From Clostridium thermobutyricum (GTDB lineage Bacteria > Bacillota > Clostridia > Ch29): a stretch of DNA of 64,000 nucleotides. Shown one piece after another: positions 27,012-36,414 of the stretch (positions are counted from its first letter, which is position 1; every line of letters starts with the position of its first letter). The position numbers were made by a program, and so were the translations under genes. The notes under the pieces are model-generated. The model was given only the letters and a program-made list of their open reading frames with translations, was not told where the DNA came from and did no database searches. The stretch lies in contig JAENYD010000005.1 of the NCBI GenBank assembly GCA_016842005.1, positions 1 to 64,000 on the forward strand. The letters are read 5' to 3'.

Positions 27012-28274
27012 ATGATGCGTTCACTTTTCTCCGGCGTATCCGGCCTGAGGGCTCATCAGGCCAGGATGGACGTTGTGGGAAACAACATATCGAATGTAAA
27101 CACTGTAGGCTATAAGTCTTCAAGGGCTACGTTTCAGGAGGTATTCAGTGAAACCATAAAAGGAGCGGGAAATCCCGAAGGTGGAAGGGGAGGTACCAAC
27201 CCCATGCAGATAGGTCTGGGCATCAGCCTGGCATCCATAGACACCTTCCATACGAGGGGCAGCATAGAAAGGACCGACAACCCCCTGGACCTTGCCATTG
27301 AAGGAAACGGTTTCTTCGTGGTATCCGACGGGACCGCCCCCAAATTCACCAGGGCGGGGAACTTCTTCCGGGACACCGAAGGCAACATCGTAAACGGTAA
27401 CGGGATGAAGGTCCTGGGCTGGATGGCGGATGCCACCGGGGCTATTGATACAAGCGTAACACCGGGGGCCATCACCATACCCAAGGACCTGCAGATGGCG
27501 CCCATGGCAACCGATGCCATCACCATAATAGGCAATTTGGATGCGGACACTGCAAATAATGATACAGTACCCTTTGAGACCGTTGTGTATGATAATTTAG
27601 GCAGGGCAAATAAACTCAATTTTGTACTACAGAAAACTGGTGCAAATGCATGGCAAATATCAGATGATGGTACAAATGCTAATCGAGTTTTGGTAACTCC
27701 CCCTGGAGGTACAGCTGTATCAATAACAATTACAACGCCACCAACTATTACATATCTAAACGGTCAATTGAACATTGGTGGCGGTGCTACTCCAACATTC
27801 ACTATACCAAATAATGGAGCAGAAGTACCTGTAGATATAGTTGTCGACATCTCCCAGATAACGCAATACGCCGCAGAATCCGGCATAGATCCCCTATCAG
27901 TTAATGGTTACCCGGTAGGGGACCTGGAGGAGTTCAATTTCGATGCCTCCGGCGTTGCCACAGGGGTGTTCACCAACGGGCAGAGCATGGTTCTGGGCAG
28001 AATTGCCCTGGCCAACTTCAACAACCCGGCGGGCCTGCAAAAGATAGGAAGCAATCTGTACCTGCAGACCCCCAACTCGGGTGAGCCCTCGATAGGTATC
28101 TGCGGAGATAACGGCAGGGGTGTTATAAGTCCGGGTTCCCTGGAGATGTCCAATGTGGATATATCCAAGGAGTTCACCGACATGATTATTACCCAGAGGG
28201 GTTTCCAGGCCAATTCAAGGATTATAACCACCTCCGACGAGATGCTGCAGGAACTGGTAAATCTGAAGAGATAG
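27012..28274 (+). CDS. flgE: Flagellar hook protein FlgE
   Basis: Hook subunit (420 aa). N-terminal FSGVSGLRAHQARMDVVGNNISNVNTVGYK and C-terminal DISKEFTDMIITQRGFQANSRIITTSDEMLQ build the inner D0/D1 tube. The surface-exposed middle (codons about 180-277) differs sharply in base composition: in codons 208-277 only 9 of 70 third positions are G or C by hand count, against 59 of 83 in the codons just after. That points to a domain acquired by recombination. GGAGGTC precedes the two possible ATGs (27012, 27015). Confidence 0.96.
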   Translation: MMRSLFSGVSGLRAHQARMDVVGNNISNVNTVGYKSSRATFQEVFSETIKGAGNPEGGRGGTNPMQIGLGISLASIDTFHTRGSIERTDNPLDLAIEGNGFFVVSDGTAPKFTRAGNFFRDTEGNIVNGNGMKVLGWMADATGAIDTSVTPGAITIPKDLQMAPMATDAITIIGNLDADTANNDTVPFETVVYDNLGRANKLNFVLQKTGANAWQISDDGTNANRVLVTPPGGTAVSITITTPPTITYLNGQLNIGGGATPTFTIPNNGAEVPVDIVVDISQITQYAAESGIDPLSVNGYPVGDLEEFNFDASGVATGVFTNGQSMVLGRIALANFNNPAGLQKIGSNLYLQTPNSGEPSIGICGDNGRGVISPGSLEMSNVDISKEFTDMIITQRGFQANSRIITTSDEMLQELVNLKR

Positions 28275-28332
28275 GGTGGAAGGGCTACCCGGTTCCGCCG
28301 GGCGGCCCGGGACCCCTTAAAAGGGTGATTGA

Positions 28333-28539
28333 ATGATAAAAGTAACCCGGTTAAACGGGAAAGAGTTTGTAGTAAATGCCGAACTGATAGAATTTGTTGA
28401 AGCCACTCCTGATACGGTAATTACTCTGGTATCCGGGAAAAAGATCGTAGTACGGGAAAGCGTGGATCAGGTTATAGAGAGGGTAGTCAGATATAAAGGC
28501 AGTTTTGCAAGCGTACTATGCAGAGAAAATGAGGTGTAG
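28333..28539 (+). CDS. flbD: Swarming motility protein SwrD/FlbD family
   Basis: A 68-aa cytoplasmic protein (MIKVTRLNGKEFVVNAELIEFVEATPDTVITLVSGKK) of the FlbD/SwrD family found just before motA or fliL. In B. subtilis SwrD raises motor power through stator assembly. Its place directly upstream of motAB fits that role. The preceding 58 bases are GC-rich and self-complementary (CCCGG/CCGGG blocks). Confidence 0.92.
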   Translation: MIKVTRLNGKEFVVNAELIEFVEATPDTVITLVSGKKIVVRESVDQVIERVVRYKGSFASVLCRENEV

Positions 28540-28541
28540 AT

Positions 28542-29351
28542 ATGGACATTGCAACTTTGATGGGGATAGTTATAGGGGTCAGCTTTCTGATTATGGGTAT
28601 TTTGATTAACGGTACTCTCGGCACATATTACGATATGGCATCCATATTCATAGTGCTGGGAGGCACCCTTGCATCCACCCTTATAAGCTTTCCTCTCCCC
28701 AAGTTCTTTCAGACCATGAGAAGTGTAAGGCACATATTTGCAGGGAAAGAAATGAACCCCAAAGAGGCTATTGATATGATTATTGACCTGGCCAATATTG
28801 CCCGTAAGGAAGGCCTGCTGGCGTTGGAGGAGGCGGCTTTCAAACTGGACGACGAGTTTACCAAGAAGGGCATACTGCTTATAGTGGATGGAACCGACCC
28901 TGAACTGGTCAGAAACATACTGGATACCGAACTGTCCTTTATGGAAGAGCGTCACAGCAACGGGCAGAGCCTTTTTGAAACAATGGGTGCCTTCTCGCCT
29001 GCCTTTGGTATGATAGGGACACTGATAGGTCTGATCAATCTGCTGAAAAACCTGGAAGACCCGTCTACCGTTGGTCCTAATATGGCGGTGGCCCTGATAA
29101 CCACTTTTTACGGCGCCGTTATGGCAAACCTGTTTTTCCTGCCCATGGCAAGAAAACTTAAAGTCCGAAGCAGGGAAGAGATACACCTGAAAGAAGTCCT
29201 GGTGGAGGGGATCCTGTCCATACAGGCCGGGGAGAACCCCAGGATAATAGAGGAGAAACTCAAGGCATTCCTGTCACCCAAGATGAGAGCCAAGCTCAGC
29301 GAAGAAAAAGAAGCGGAAAGCGAGGAAGAGGCGTATGCGGGTGCGAGGTAG
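28542..29351 (+). CDS. motA: Flagellar stator protein MotA
   Basis: Proton-channel stator subunit (269 aa) with four TM helices (about 5-22, 33-50, 148-168, 180-200) and a large cytoplasmic loop that presses on FliG. TMGAFSPAFGMIGTLIGLINLL and NMAVALITTFYGAVMANLFFLPMA are family motifs. It starts 2 bases after flbD and overlaps motB by 17 bases. In B. subtilis motAB lie elsewhere on the chromosome. Confidence 0.97.
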   Translation: MDIATLMGIVIGVSFLIMGILINGTLGTYYDMASIFIVLGGTLASTLISFPLPKFFQTMRSVRHIFAGKEMNPKEAIDMIIDLANIARKEGLLALEEAAFKLDDEFTKKGILLIVDGTDPELVRNILDTELSFMEERHSNGQSLFETMGAFSPAFGMIGTLIGLINLLKNLEDPSTVGPNMAVALITTFYGAVMANLFFLPMARKLKVRSREEIHLKEVLVEGILSIQAGENPRIIEEKLKAFLSPKMRAKLSEEKEAESEEEAYAGAR

Positions 29352-30081
29352 CCGGAAAAACGATGATTCCACCAGTACCACCGGTGAGTGGATAGTTACG
29401 TACAGTGACCTGGTAACCCTGCTTTTATGTTTCTTTGTACTGCTGTTCTCCTTTTCGGAAATAGACGCAAGAAAATTCGAAGCCATTGTCAGGTCCTTCC
29501 AGGGGTCACTGGGTATACTGGAAGGGGGAAAAACCATAGATGAGGACCAGTTTGTCAATCAGGCATCTCAGAGCAACAGGCTTTTCAGGGAGCAGGAAGA
29601 GGCGGAAAGCATGGACTGGCTTTACCAGCGGCTGGGCAGTTTTATACAGGAGAACAATCTGGATGCCACCGTTATACTTGGTATAGAGGAAAGAGGACTG
29701 ATTATCAGATTCACCGATCAGGTACTTTTCGATTCCGGGAAGGCGGTTATCAAGAAAGAAGCCAGGGAAATCATGACGACTATAGGAGAAATCCTGAAGC
29801 AAAGTGAAAAATACATAAGGGTGGAAGGCCATACCGACAATGTCCCTATCAATACCAGCAAATACCCGTCCAACTGGGAACTGTCCACTGCCCGGGCGGT
29901 TAACGTAGTAAAATTCTTTATTGAAGACAGCGACATACCTCCCGAAAGGCTGTCGGCAGCGGGCTATGGAGAATATCATCCTATAGTGCCCAATGACAGC
30001 AGTGAAAACCGCCAGAAGAACCGAAGGGTGGATGTGGTTATATTAAAGGCCAGTTACGCAAAGAACGAGCCCTACTATTGA
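29335..30081 (+). CDS. motB: Flagellar stator protein MotB
   Basis: Peptidoglycan-anchored stator subunit (248 aa). One TM helix with the proton-binding Asp25 (TYSDLVTLLLCFFVLLFS) is followed by a plug/linker and a C-terminal OmpA-like domain (VEGHTDNVPINTSKYPSNWELS, then NRQKNRRVDVVI). It begins within motA, so the pair is translationally coupled. Polar residues typical of sodium-type PomB were not evident, so a proton motor is more likely. Confidence 0.95.
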   Translation: MRVRGSRKNDDSTSTTGEWIVTYSDLVTLLLCFFVLLFSFSEIDARKFEAIVRSFQGSLGILEGGKTIDEDQFVNQASQSNRLFREQEEAESMDWLYQRLGSFIQENNLDATVILGIEERGLIIRFTDQVLFDSGKAVIKKEAREIMTTIGEILKQSEKYIRVEGHTDNVPINTSKYPSNWELSTARAVNVVKFFIEDSDIPPERLSAAGYGEYHPIVPNDSSENRQKNRRVDVVILKASYAKNEPYY

Positions 30082-30093
30082 TGAGGTGAAGAT

Positions 30094-30507
30094 ATGAAGG
30101 GGAAAAAAATTATATTGATCGTATTGCTATTAATAGTTGTTGTAGCTCTGTCATTTACAGGCGCCTTGCTGTATTCCAAGGCCATGCCGAAAGAGAAAAA
30201 AGTAGATACCATTATTTACTCTGTGGGGAGCAAGTTCCAGACAAATCTGAAGGAAAGCAGGAGCATCATCTCACTGAATTTACAGCTGGAAGTGGAGGAG
30301 GATAAGAAACTGCTTGCCAGCCTGGAAGAGAGAAATCCTGAATTGAGAAGCAGAATATTAGATATTATAAGGGACAAAACCGTGGAGGACGTGGCCGGTA
30401 CGGCGGGCAAACGGATGCTGGAACAGGAAATACTCAGTTGCCTCAGGAGTATATTTGGAAAAGACAAAATAATCGATGCATTCATTGATGACATTGTTGT
30501 GCAGTAG
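30094..30507 (+). CDS. fliL: Flagellar basal body-associated protein FliL
   Basis: Single-pass protein (137 aa) that rings the stator and stabilises it. One TM helix (residues 5-25) precedes a periplasmic stomatin-like domain (ISLNLQLEVEEDKKLLASLEERNPELRSRILDIIRDKT). It lies 12 bases after motB, matching the functional link. Confidence 0.92.
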   Translation: MKGKKIILIVLLLIVVVALSFTGALLYSKAMPKEKKVDTIIYSVGSKFQTNLKESRSIISLNLQLEVEEDKKLLASLEERNPELRSRILDIIRDKTVEDVAGTAGKRMLEQEILSCLRSIFGKDKIIDAFIDDIVVQ

Positions 30508-30521
30508 AAAGGGGTGAGGGT

Positions 30522-31517
30522 ATGCCGGACGTACTGTCTCAGGGCGAAATAGACGAACTTCTAAAGGCCATAAGCACCGGGGAACTCGATGTAACCGAAG
30601 TGGAACAGGATACAAAAGAGAAAAAAATAAGGGTGTACAATTTTAAGCGGCCCAATAAATTCTCCAAGGAACAGCTCAGGACCTTCGAAATGATTCATGA
30701 AAATTATGCGCGGCTTATATCAACTTTTTTATCAGGATATCTGAGGTCCTATGTAAATGTTGAGGTAACTTCGGTTGAGCAGCTTACTTATTATGAATTC
30801 ACCAATTCCCTCGCGAATCCGACCATAATGGCCTTGAGTGATTTTAAACCCTTATCCGGGACGCTGATACTGGAAATAAACCCGTCCATTACCTTTGAGA
30901 TTATAGACAGGGTTTTGGGGGGACAGGGCAAAAATGAATTCAAGATGAGATCATTTACCGAAATCGAATTAACAATAATGGAGAATATAGTCAGAAAGAT
31001 GCTGAGTCTTCTGGCAGAGCCATGGAAAAATGTAGTAGAGATCTACCCCAAATTCGAGAAAATTGAGACAAATTCACAGTTTGCCCAGATATTATCACCC
31101 AATGAGACGGTGGCACTGATAACCATGAGGCTCAAGCTGGGAGAAGTGGAAGGGTTTATCAACCTGTGCATTCCCCACCTTACACTGGAGCCGATTATAA
31201 GCAAGATCAATATGAAATACTGGTTTAAAAATTCGGGGGAAGAAACTACCGAAGAGGACCTGCGGGTATTGAAGCAACGACTGGAGAATGCCGAGGTTAC
31301 GCTAAAAGTGTATCTGGGGAAATGCATGATACTTGTAGAAGATATACTTGATTTGCAGGTGGGGGATGTGATACAGCTGGACCAAAAACGCAACCAACCG
31401 CTGGAAATGTTTGTGGATGGCAGGTTGAAATTTACAGTAAAACCGGGGATAAAAGAAAAGAAAATAGCTGTAAAAGTTGCGGAGGTATTGAAGAAAGGAG
31501 AAGAAGCCTATGAGTGA
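30522..31517 (+). CDS. fliM: Flagellar motor switch protein FliM
   Basis: C-ring protein (331 aa). The N-terminal peptide VLSQGEIDELLKAIS binds phospho-CheY; the middle CheC-like domain (about 45-230) and the C-terminal SpoA domain (DILDLQVGDVIQLDQKRNQPLEMFVDG) follow. It overlaps fliY by 8 bases. Confidence 0.97.
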   Translation: MPDVLSQGEIDELLKAISTGELDVTEVEQDTKEKKIRVYNFKRPNKFSKEQLRTFEMIHENYARLISTFLSGYLRSYVNVEVTSVEQLTYYEFTNSLANPTIMALSDFKPLSGTLILEINPSITFEIIDRVLGGQGKNEFKMRSFTEIELTIMENIVRKMLSLLAEPWKNVVEIYPKFEKIETNSQFAQILSPNETVALITMRLKLGEVEGFINLCIPHLTLEPIISKINMKYWFKNSGEETTEEDLRVLKQRLENAEVTLKVYLGKCMILVEDILDLQVGDVIQLDQKRNQPLEMFVDGRLKFTVKPGIKEKKIAVKVAEVLKKGEEAYE

Positions 31518-32661
31518 CATGTTGTCTCAGGAAGAAATCGATGCATTATTGAGCAAGAGTGGCGATGACCAGGAAGAACTGCTTACTGCTGAAGAAATTG
31601 ATGCACTGGGCGAAATAGGAAACATAAGCATGGGAACTTCTGCTACCGCTTTATATACCCTGCTGAAAAACAAGGTGACTATTACGACACCCGTGGTGAA
31701 AATCACAGAACCCAAAACAGTGTGCGATGAATATCCCCTGCCCTTTATTGCCGTGAATGTGCTGTTTACCGAAGGAATAGAAGGTGCGAACCTTTTATTG
31801 CTGAAAGAGCATGATGCAAGGATAATAGCCGACCTTATGATGGGAGGGGACGGGAGTTCACCTGCCGAGACCATTGACGAAATCCACTTAAGCGCCATAA
31901 GCGAGGCCATGAATCAGATGATTGGGTCAGCCTCTACTTCCCTTGCTACCATGCTGGAAAATGCTATAAGCATTTCTCCCCCGGAAACCTTTAAGGTTGA
32001 TCTGGGCTCTGAAGCTGTTAATCTGGATTTCTTCAATAATAATGAAAAGATTGTCAGGATAGCATTTAAAATGGTAGTTGGAGATTTGATAGACAGTGAA
32101 ATAATGCAGCTGCTCCCGGTTGATTTCGCAAAAGCCCTGGTGGCGGGTCTCATCACTACAAAAGAGGAAGAAGAACCGGAAGAGAAAATAGACCTGGACC
32201 TCATCAAGAAAGAACTGAACCTGGAAAAAACAGATGTTGAGTACCATGAAGAGACAGTGGACCAGACAGAAGATGATGAAGTCTATGAAGAAACAAGACC
32301 CCCTGAAAACAGGAGGAAGGGTGCGAAAGTTCTAAAGCAGGAAGAAGTGAAAGTGCAGCCGGTTTCACTAAAAGACTTTGAGACGGAATCCAGGCCCGGT
32401 GAGAGAAGAAGCATTGACCTGATAAAGGACGTGCCGCTTCAGGTTGTGGTGGAACTGGGGAGGACGGAAAAACAGATAAAGGATATTTTACAGTTTGGTG
32501 TTGGCACAATCATTGAACTGGACAAACTTGCCGGAGAGCCTGTTGATATCCTGGTCAACGGGAAATTTATTGCGAAAGGGGAAGTGGTTGTTATAGATGA
32601 AAGTTTTGGTGTCAGGATAACAGATATAATCCATCCGGCAAAGAGGATTACCAGCGTTTAA
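31510..32661 (+). CDS. fliY: Motor switch phosphatase FliY
   Basis: A 383-aa FliN/CheC fusion. The start MLSQEEIDALLSKS repeats the CheY-P-binding peptide of FliM. Two CheC-type phosphatase motifs (EEIDALGEIGNISMGTSATAL and HLSAISEAMNQMIGSASTSL) are followed by an acidic linker (about 225-285) and a C-terminal FliN/SpoA domain. It replaces FliN and dephosphorylates CheY-P at the switch. CheC, further down the operon, is the second CheY-P phosphatase. Confidence 0.96.
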   Translation: MSDMLSQEEIDALLSKSGDDQEELLTAEEIDALGEIGNISMGTSATALYTLLKNKVTITTPVVKITEPKTVCDEYPLPFIAVNVLFTEGIEGANLLLLKEHDARIIADLMMGGDGSSPAETIDEIHLSAISEAMNQMIGSASTSLATMLENAISISPPETFKVDLGSEAVNLDFFNNNEKIVRIAFKMVVGDLIDSEIMQLLPVDFAKALVAGLITTKEEEEPEEKIDLDLIKKELNLEKTDVEYHEETVDQTEDDEVYEETRPPENRRKGAKVLKQEEVKVQPVSLKDFETESRPGERRSIDLIKDVPLQVVVELGRTEKQIKDILQFGVGTIIELDKLAGEPVDILVNGKFIAKGEVVVIDESFGVRITDIIHPAKRITSV

Positions 32662-32678
32662 CAAAAGGAGGAAGATTT

Positions 32679-33038
32679 ATGGGTAAAGGGATTTTGATCG
32701 TTGATGATGCTGCATTTATGAGAATGATGATTAAAGATGTTCTGGTAAAAAACCAGTATGAGGTTGTCGGCGAGGCGGAAAACGGTGCAAAAGCGGTTGA
32801 AAAATTCAGCGAGCTAAAACCGGAACTGGTCATAATGGATATCACCATGCCTGAAATGGACGGAATTGAAGCAGTGAAGAAGATCAGAGCAATCGATCCC
32901 AATGCAAAGATTATCATGTGCTCTGCCATGGGTCAGCAGGCGATGGTAATAGAAGCCATCCAGGCCGGGGCCAAAGACTTCATAGTAAAGCCCTTTCAGC
33001 CAGAAAGGATAATGGAAGCTGTACAAAAGGTATTATAA
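32679..33038 (+). CDS. cheY: Chemotaxis response regulator CheY
   Basis: Single-domain receiver (119 aa) phosphorylated by CheA. Acidic pocket Asp9-Asp10, phosphoacceptor Asp54 (VIMDITMPEMDG), Ser82 and Lys104 (FIVKPF) are in place. GGAGGAAGA precedes the ATG. It sits between fliY and fliO as in Bacillus. Confidence 0.97.
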   Translation: MGKGILIVDDAAFMRMMIKDVLVKNQYEVVGEAENGAKAVEKFSELKPELVIMDITMPEMDGIEAVKKIRAIDPNAKIIMCSAMGQQAMVIEAIQAGAKDFIVKPFQPERIMEAVQKVL

Positions 33039-33056
33039 TAAGGCGAAGAGGCAGGG

Positions 33057-33467
33057 ATGGAAATGAACGACACAATTGCAGGGGTATTAAAGGTATTCTA
33101 TTTTGTTGTAGTCTTTGGATTAATAATTTTCTTCGCCTATTTTGTTTCCAGGATGATTGGCAGGCGAGGACGATTTAATACCGGCAAGTACATGAAAGTC
33201 ATAGACAGTCTGTATCTGGGCACAGACAAGATGCTTCTTATTATCCAGGTGGGAACTGAATACATGCTGGTTTCGGCTGGGTCCAAAGATATATCTCTAA
33301 TAAAAACACTGGACAGTTTTGCAGTGGAAGAGGAAGTCGAAACACCTTTTGAGCAGTCGGGGTTTACTTATTATCTGGAGAGATACGGCAAAAACTACAA
33401 GAACAGTCTGCAAAAACTCAGAGGAAAGAAAAACAATTCTTCTAACAGGGATGGTATCAATGAATAG
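33057..33467 (+). CDS. fliO: Flagellar biosynthetic protein FliO/FliZ
   Basis: A small membrane protein (136 aa) with one TM helix (about 10-32) and a compact cytoplasmic SpoA-like domain ([38 protein letters not shown]). FliO aids assembly of the FliP pore. Position before fliP supports the call. The ATG at 33057 or 33063 could start it. It overlaps fliP by 8 bases. Confidence 0.88.
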   Translation: MEMNDTIAGVLKVFYFVVVFGLIIFFAYFVSRMIGRRGRFNTGKYMKVIDSLYLGTDKMLLIIQVGTEYMLVSAGSKDISLIKTLDSFAVEEEVETPFEQSGFTYYLERYGKNYKNSLQKLRGKKNNSSNRDGINE

Positions 33468-34224
33468 CAAAAAGGTCTGGGTAATAGCAACAACAATAGT
33501 CCTTCTATTATTATGCAGTCAGCATCTGGTATCAGCCGCGCCCCAGTTTCCCGTACCGAAAATCGGGGTTAATATGGAACCGGCAGAAACACCCCAGGAT
33601 GTGGCACTGAGTTTGCAGATACTTTTTATTCTGACCATACTGAGCCTGGCTCCGGCTATTCTGATAATGATGACCAGTTTCACAAGGATAATAATTGTCC
33701 TGTCATTTGTGAGAAATGCACTGGCAACTCAGCAGATGCCGCCAAATCAGGTGCTTATCGGGCTGGCGCTGTTTCTTACACTTTTTGTGATGTCGCCGGT
33801 TATTTCACAGATAAATAACGATGCCGTACAGCCATATATGGCCGAGGAAATCACCCTTGAGGAGGCTGCGAACAGGGCTATGGAGCCTTTAAGGACTTTT
33901 ATGCTGAAGCAAACCAGGCAGAAAGACCTTGCCTTGTTTTTAAATCTTGCAGGGGAAAACAAACCAGATGATGTTACTGATGCGCCCAACAAAGCATTAA
34001 TTCCTGCTTTTATGACCAGCGAACTTAAAACTGCCTTCCAGATGGGTTTTCTCCTTTTTATACCTTTTTTGATTATTGACATGGTGGTTGCCAGTACCCT
34101 CATGTCCATGGGAATGATGATGCTGCCTCCTGTAATGGTGTCCCTTCCTTTCAAAATATTGCTGTTTATAATGGTAGACGGCTGGAACCTGATAGTCCAG
34201 TCTCTGATAATGGGATTTAGATAG
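33460..34224 (+). CDS. fliP: Flagellar export gate protein FliP
   Basis: Core export pore protein (254 aa) with an N-terminal signal peptide ([22 protein letters not shown]) and four TM helices. The [35 protein letters not shown] block is diagnostic. The ORF track extends to 33319, but that part reads the fliO frame; the ATG at 33460 gives the normal length. FliP5-FliQ4-FliR1 form the gate. Confidence 0.96.
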   Translation: MNSKKVWVIATTIVLLLLCSQHLVSAAPQFPVPKIGVNMEPAETPQDVALSLQILFILTILSLAPAILIMMTSFTRIIIVLSFVRNALATQQMPPNQVLIGLALFLTLFVMSPVISQINNDAVQPYMAEEITLEEAANRAMEPLRTFMLKQTRQKDLALFLNLAGENKPDDVTDAPNKALIPAFMTSELKTAFQMGFLLFIPFLIIDMVVASTLMSMGMMMLPPVMVSLPFKILLFIMVDGWNLIVQSLIMGFR

Positions 34225-34234
34225 GGGGTAGAAC

Positions 34235-34504
34235 ATGGGACAGGGATTGATAATTGATATAGCCCGGGAGGCACTTTATACAGTGATACTTCTTGCCATG
34301 CCCATGCTGGGACTGGCCCTGCTGGTTGGGCTGGTAATAAGCATTTTCCAGGCCACAACACAGATACAGGAACCTACCCTGACATTCATCCCTAAAATAC
34401 TGGCAGTGATATTTGCAATAATTGTATTTGGACCGTGGATGTTGAACGTATTAATGGATTTTACGTATAGGATTTTTAATAACATTAACGGGTTCATATT
34501 CTGA
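34235..34504 (+). CDS. fliQ: Flagellar export gate protein FliQ
   Basis: An 89-aa two-TM gate subunit (AREALYTVILLAMPMLGLALLVGLVISIFQATTQIQEPTLTFIPK). A glycine- and proline-marked hairpin fits the family. It lies 10 bases after fliP, and its TGA overlaps the fliR ATG. Confidence 0.97.
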   Translation: MGQGLIIDIAREALYTVILLAMPMLGLALLVGLVISIFQATTQIQEPTLTFIPKILAVIFAIIVFGPWMLNVLMDFTYRIFNNINGFIF

Positions 34505-35298
34505 TGAGGGTGTTGGCTGTGGACCAGATGATGAATTTGATAGCTGGTAAATTCGAAATCTTTTTGCTGATAATGGTGAGAATCAGCGGCGTTTTCATGA
34601 TAACGCCCATATTTGGCAGAAGAAACGTGCCCGCAATGTATAAGATAGGGCTGGCCTTCATGATAAGTCTTATACTTTTGAATACCGTATCCGTTGACGG
34701 GCATCTGTTTATGGATTTTCCCCGATACCTGCTGGTTGTTGCAAAGGAACTGATGGTGGGATTCTCCATTGGTTTTGTTACTTTTTTAATATTCAGCTCG
34801 ATATATATTGCCGGCCAGATAATAGATATGGAGATTGGGTTTGGGGTTGTAAACGTACTGGACCCCCAAAGCAACATACAGGTTCCTATTATGGGGAATT
34901 TTTTGTATATTCTTGCTTTGATGGTATTTGTAATGATTGACGGGCACCATATGCTGATATCGGCCCTCTATCACAGCTTTAAAATAATTCCCCTGGGAAA
35001 GGTGAATCTTTTTGGCGAATTTGCTACGGATTTTGCAAGGATTTTTGGTGAAACTTTCGTAATCGGGTTTAAAATTGCTGCCCCGGTGGTCGCAGCAATA
35101 TTTCTCACAGATGTGGCCCTGGGGATTTTGGCAAGAACAATGCCCCAGATGAATGTTTTTATGGTCGGTATGCCCTTGAAAATTATTGTGGGGCTTGTCA
35201 CCCTGATGCTTATGATACCTGTTTTGTCCATCATACTGGATTTTATATATAACAATATTTCGGATAATATTTACAGAATACTTACCCATCTAAGGTAG
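34504..35298 (+). CDS. fliR: Flagellar export gate protein FliR
   Basis: Polytopic gate subunit (264 aa), with about six TM helices; ISGVFMITPIFGRRNVPAMYKIGLAFMISLIL is typical. The ATG at 34504 overlaps the fliQ stop but has no clear ribosome binding site. The GTG at 34519, after GAGGGTG, would start MDQMMNLIAG and may be the true start. Confidence 0.94.
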   Translation: MRVLAVDQMMNLIAGKFEIFLLIMVRISGVFMITPIFGRRNVPAMYKIGLAFMISLILLNTVSVDGHLFMDFPRYLLVVAKELMVGFSIGFVTFLIFSSIYIAGQIIDMEIGFGVVNVLDPQSNIQVPIMGNFLYILALMVFVMIDGHHMLISALYHSFKIIPLGKVNLFGEFATDFARIFGETFVIGFKIAAPVVAAIFLTDVALGILARTMPQMNVFMVGMPLKIIVGLVTLMLMIPVLSIILDFIYNNISDNIYRILTHLR

Positions 35299-35311
35299 GT
35301 GAAACGCCTCC

Positions 35312-36394
35312 ATGGACCTGTATATAAACCTGCAGCTGTTTGCCGAAGAAAAAACCGAAAAACCTACACCAAAGAAGAAAAGGGAGGCCCGGCAAAAGGG
35401 CCAGGTTGCACAGAGCAGGGAAATCAATTCAGCCTTTGTATTGATTGGATGTTTCCTGGTATTGTACCTGTTATCCTCCTACATGATGGAACAGCTTGAG
35501 AACACTGCACGATATACGCTGTCTCTCAACGTAAAAGAAGGTTTGTATACGGTGGAAGGAGTCAGGGAATTATTTGCCGGCAGCGTGATTACCGCAGCCA
35601 AGGTTGCAGGCCCTGTAGCAGGGGTTGCCCTGATTATAGGACTTATGGCCAGTTATGCCCAGGTCGGGTTTCTTTTCACAACCAAGCCCCTGGAGTTCAA
35701 GCCGGACAGGTTAAACCCTGTAGAGGGACTGAAGAAAATATTTTCCCGGAGGTCCCTGGCACAGCTGCTCAAATCATTGCTGAAAGTATTTATTATCGGT
35801 TTTATTTCATATAAATACCTCATTGCCCAATACAGCAGTATCCCGAGGCTTCTGGACATGGAAGTGGAAGAAATCACCCGGTTTATAGGCATGACCACTG
35901 TCAACATAGGTTTTAGGGCGGGAATAGTGCTGCTGATGCTGGCGGTGTTCGACCTTGCCTACCAGAGATATGAATTTCAAAGAAGCATAATGATGACTAA
36001 ACAGGAACTCAGGGAAGAGTATAAGCAAACCGAAGGAAACCCCCAGACCCGGTCAAGAATACGGGAAAAACAGAGACAGATATCCATGCGCCGTATGATG
36101 GCGGAAGTACCGAAGGCAGATGTTGTGATTACAAATCCTACCCATTTTGCTGTCGCCTTGAAATATGATTCTGATGTGGCAGATGCGCCGTATGTTCTTG
36201 CCAAAGGTCAGGACCTGGTTGCATTGAAGATAAAGGAGATTGCCCGTAAGCATGATGTGGAAGTGGTTGAGAATCCTCCCCTTGCCCGGAGTATTTGTGA
36301 GGCGGTGGACATAGGTGAAGCAATACCTTCCGAGTTGTACCAGGCTGTGGCAGAAATACTTGCATTTGTATACAGTTTAAAGAATAAGAGTTAG
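35312..36394 (+). CDS. flhB: Flagellar export switch protein FlhB
   Basis: Export-switch protein (360 aa) with four TM helices and a cytoplasmic tail that self-cleaves at NPTH (275-278), changing specificity from hook to filament. EKTEKPTPKKKREARQKGQVAQSREINSA is the usual N-terminus. The end (AIPSELYQAVAEILAFVYSL) is mirrored by the stand-alone YlqH. It starts 13 bases after fliR. Confidence 0.97.
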   Translation: MDLYINLQLFAEEKTEKPTPKKKREARQKGQVAQSREINSAFVLIGCFLVLYLLSSYMMEQLENTARYTLSLNVKEGLYTVEGVRELFAGSVITAAKVAGPVAGVALIIGLMASYAQVGFLFTTKPLEFKPDRLNPVEGLKKIFSRRSLAQLLKSLLKVFIIGFISYKYLIAQYSSIPRLLDMEVEEITRFIGMTTVNIGFRAGIVLLMLAVFDLAYQRYEFQRSIMMTKQELREEYKQTEGNPQTRSRIREKQRQISMRRMMAEVPKADVVITNPTHFAVALKYDSDVADAPYVLAKGQDLVALKIKEIARKHDVEVVENPPLARSICEAVDIGEAIPSELYQAVAEILAFVYSLKNKS

Positions 36395-36414
36395 ATTTGT
36401 GGGGTGCGCTTATA

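Noticed and set aside
33319-33459. Long N-terminal extension of FliP in the ORF track
   Set aside because: It reads the fliO coding region in another frame; the signal peptide begins at 33460.
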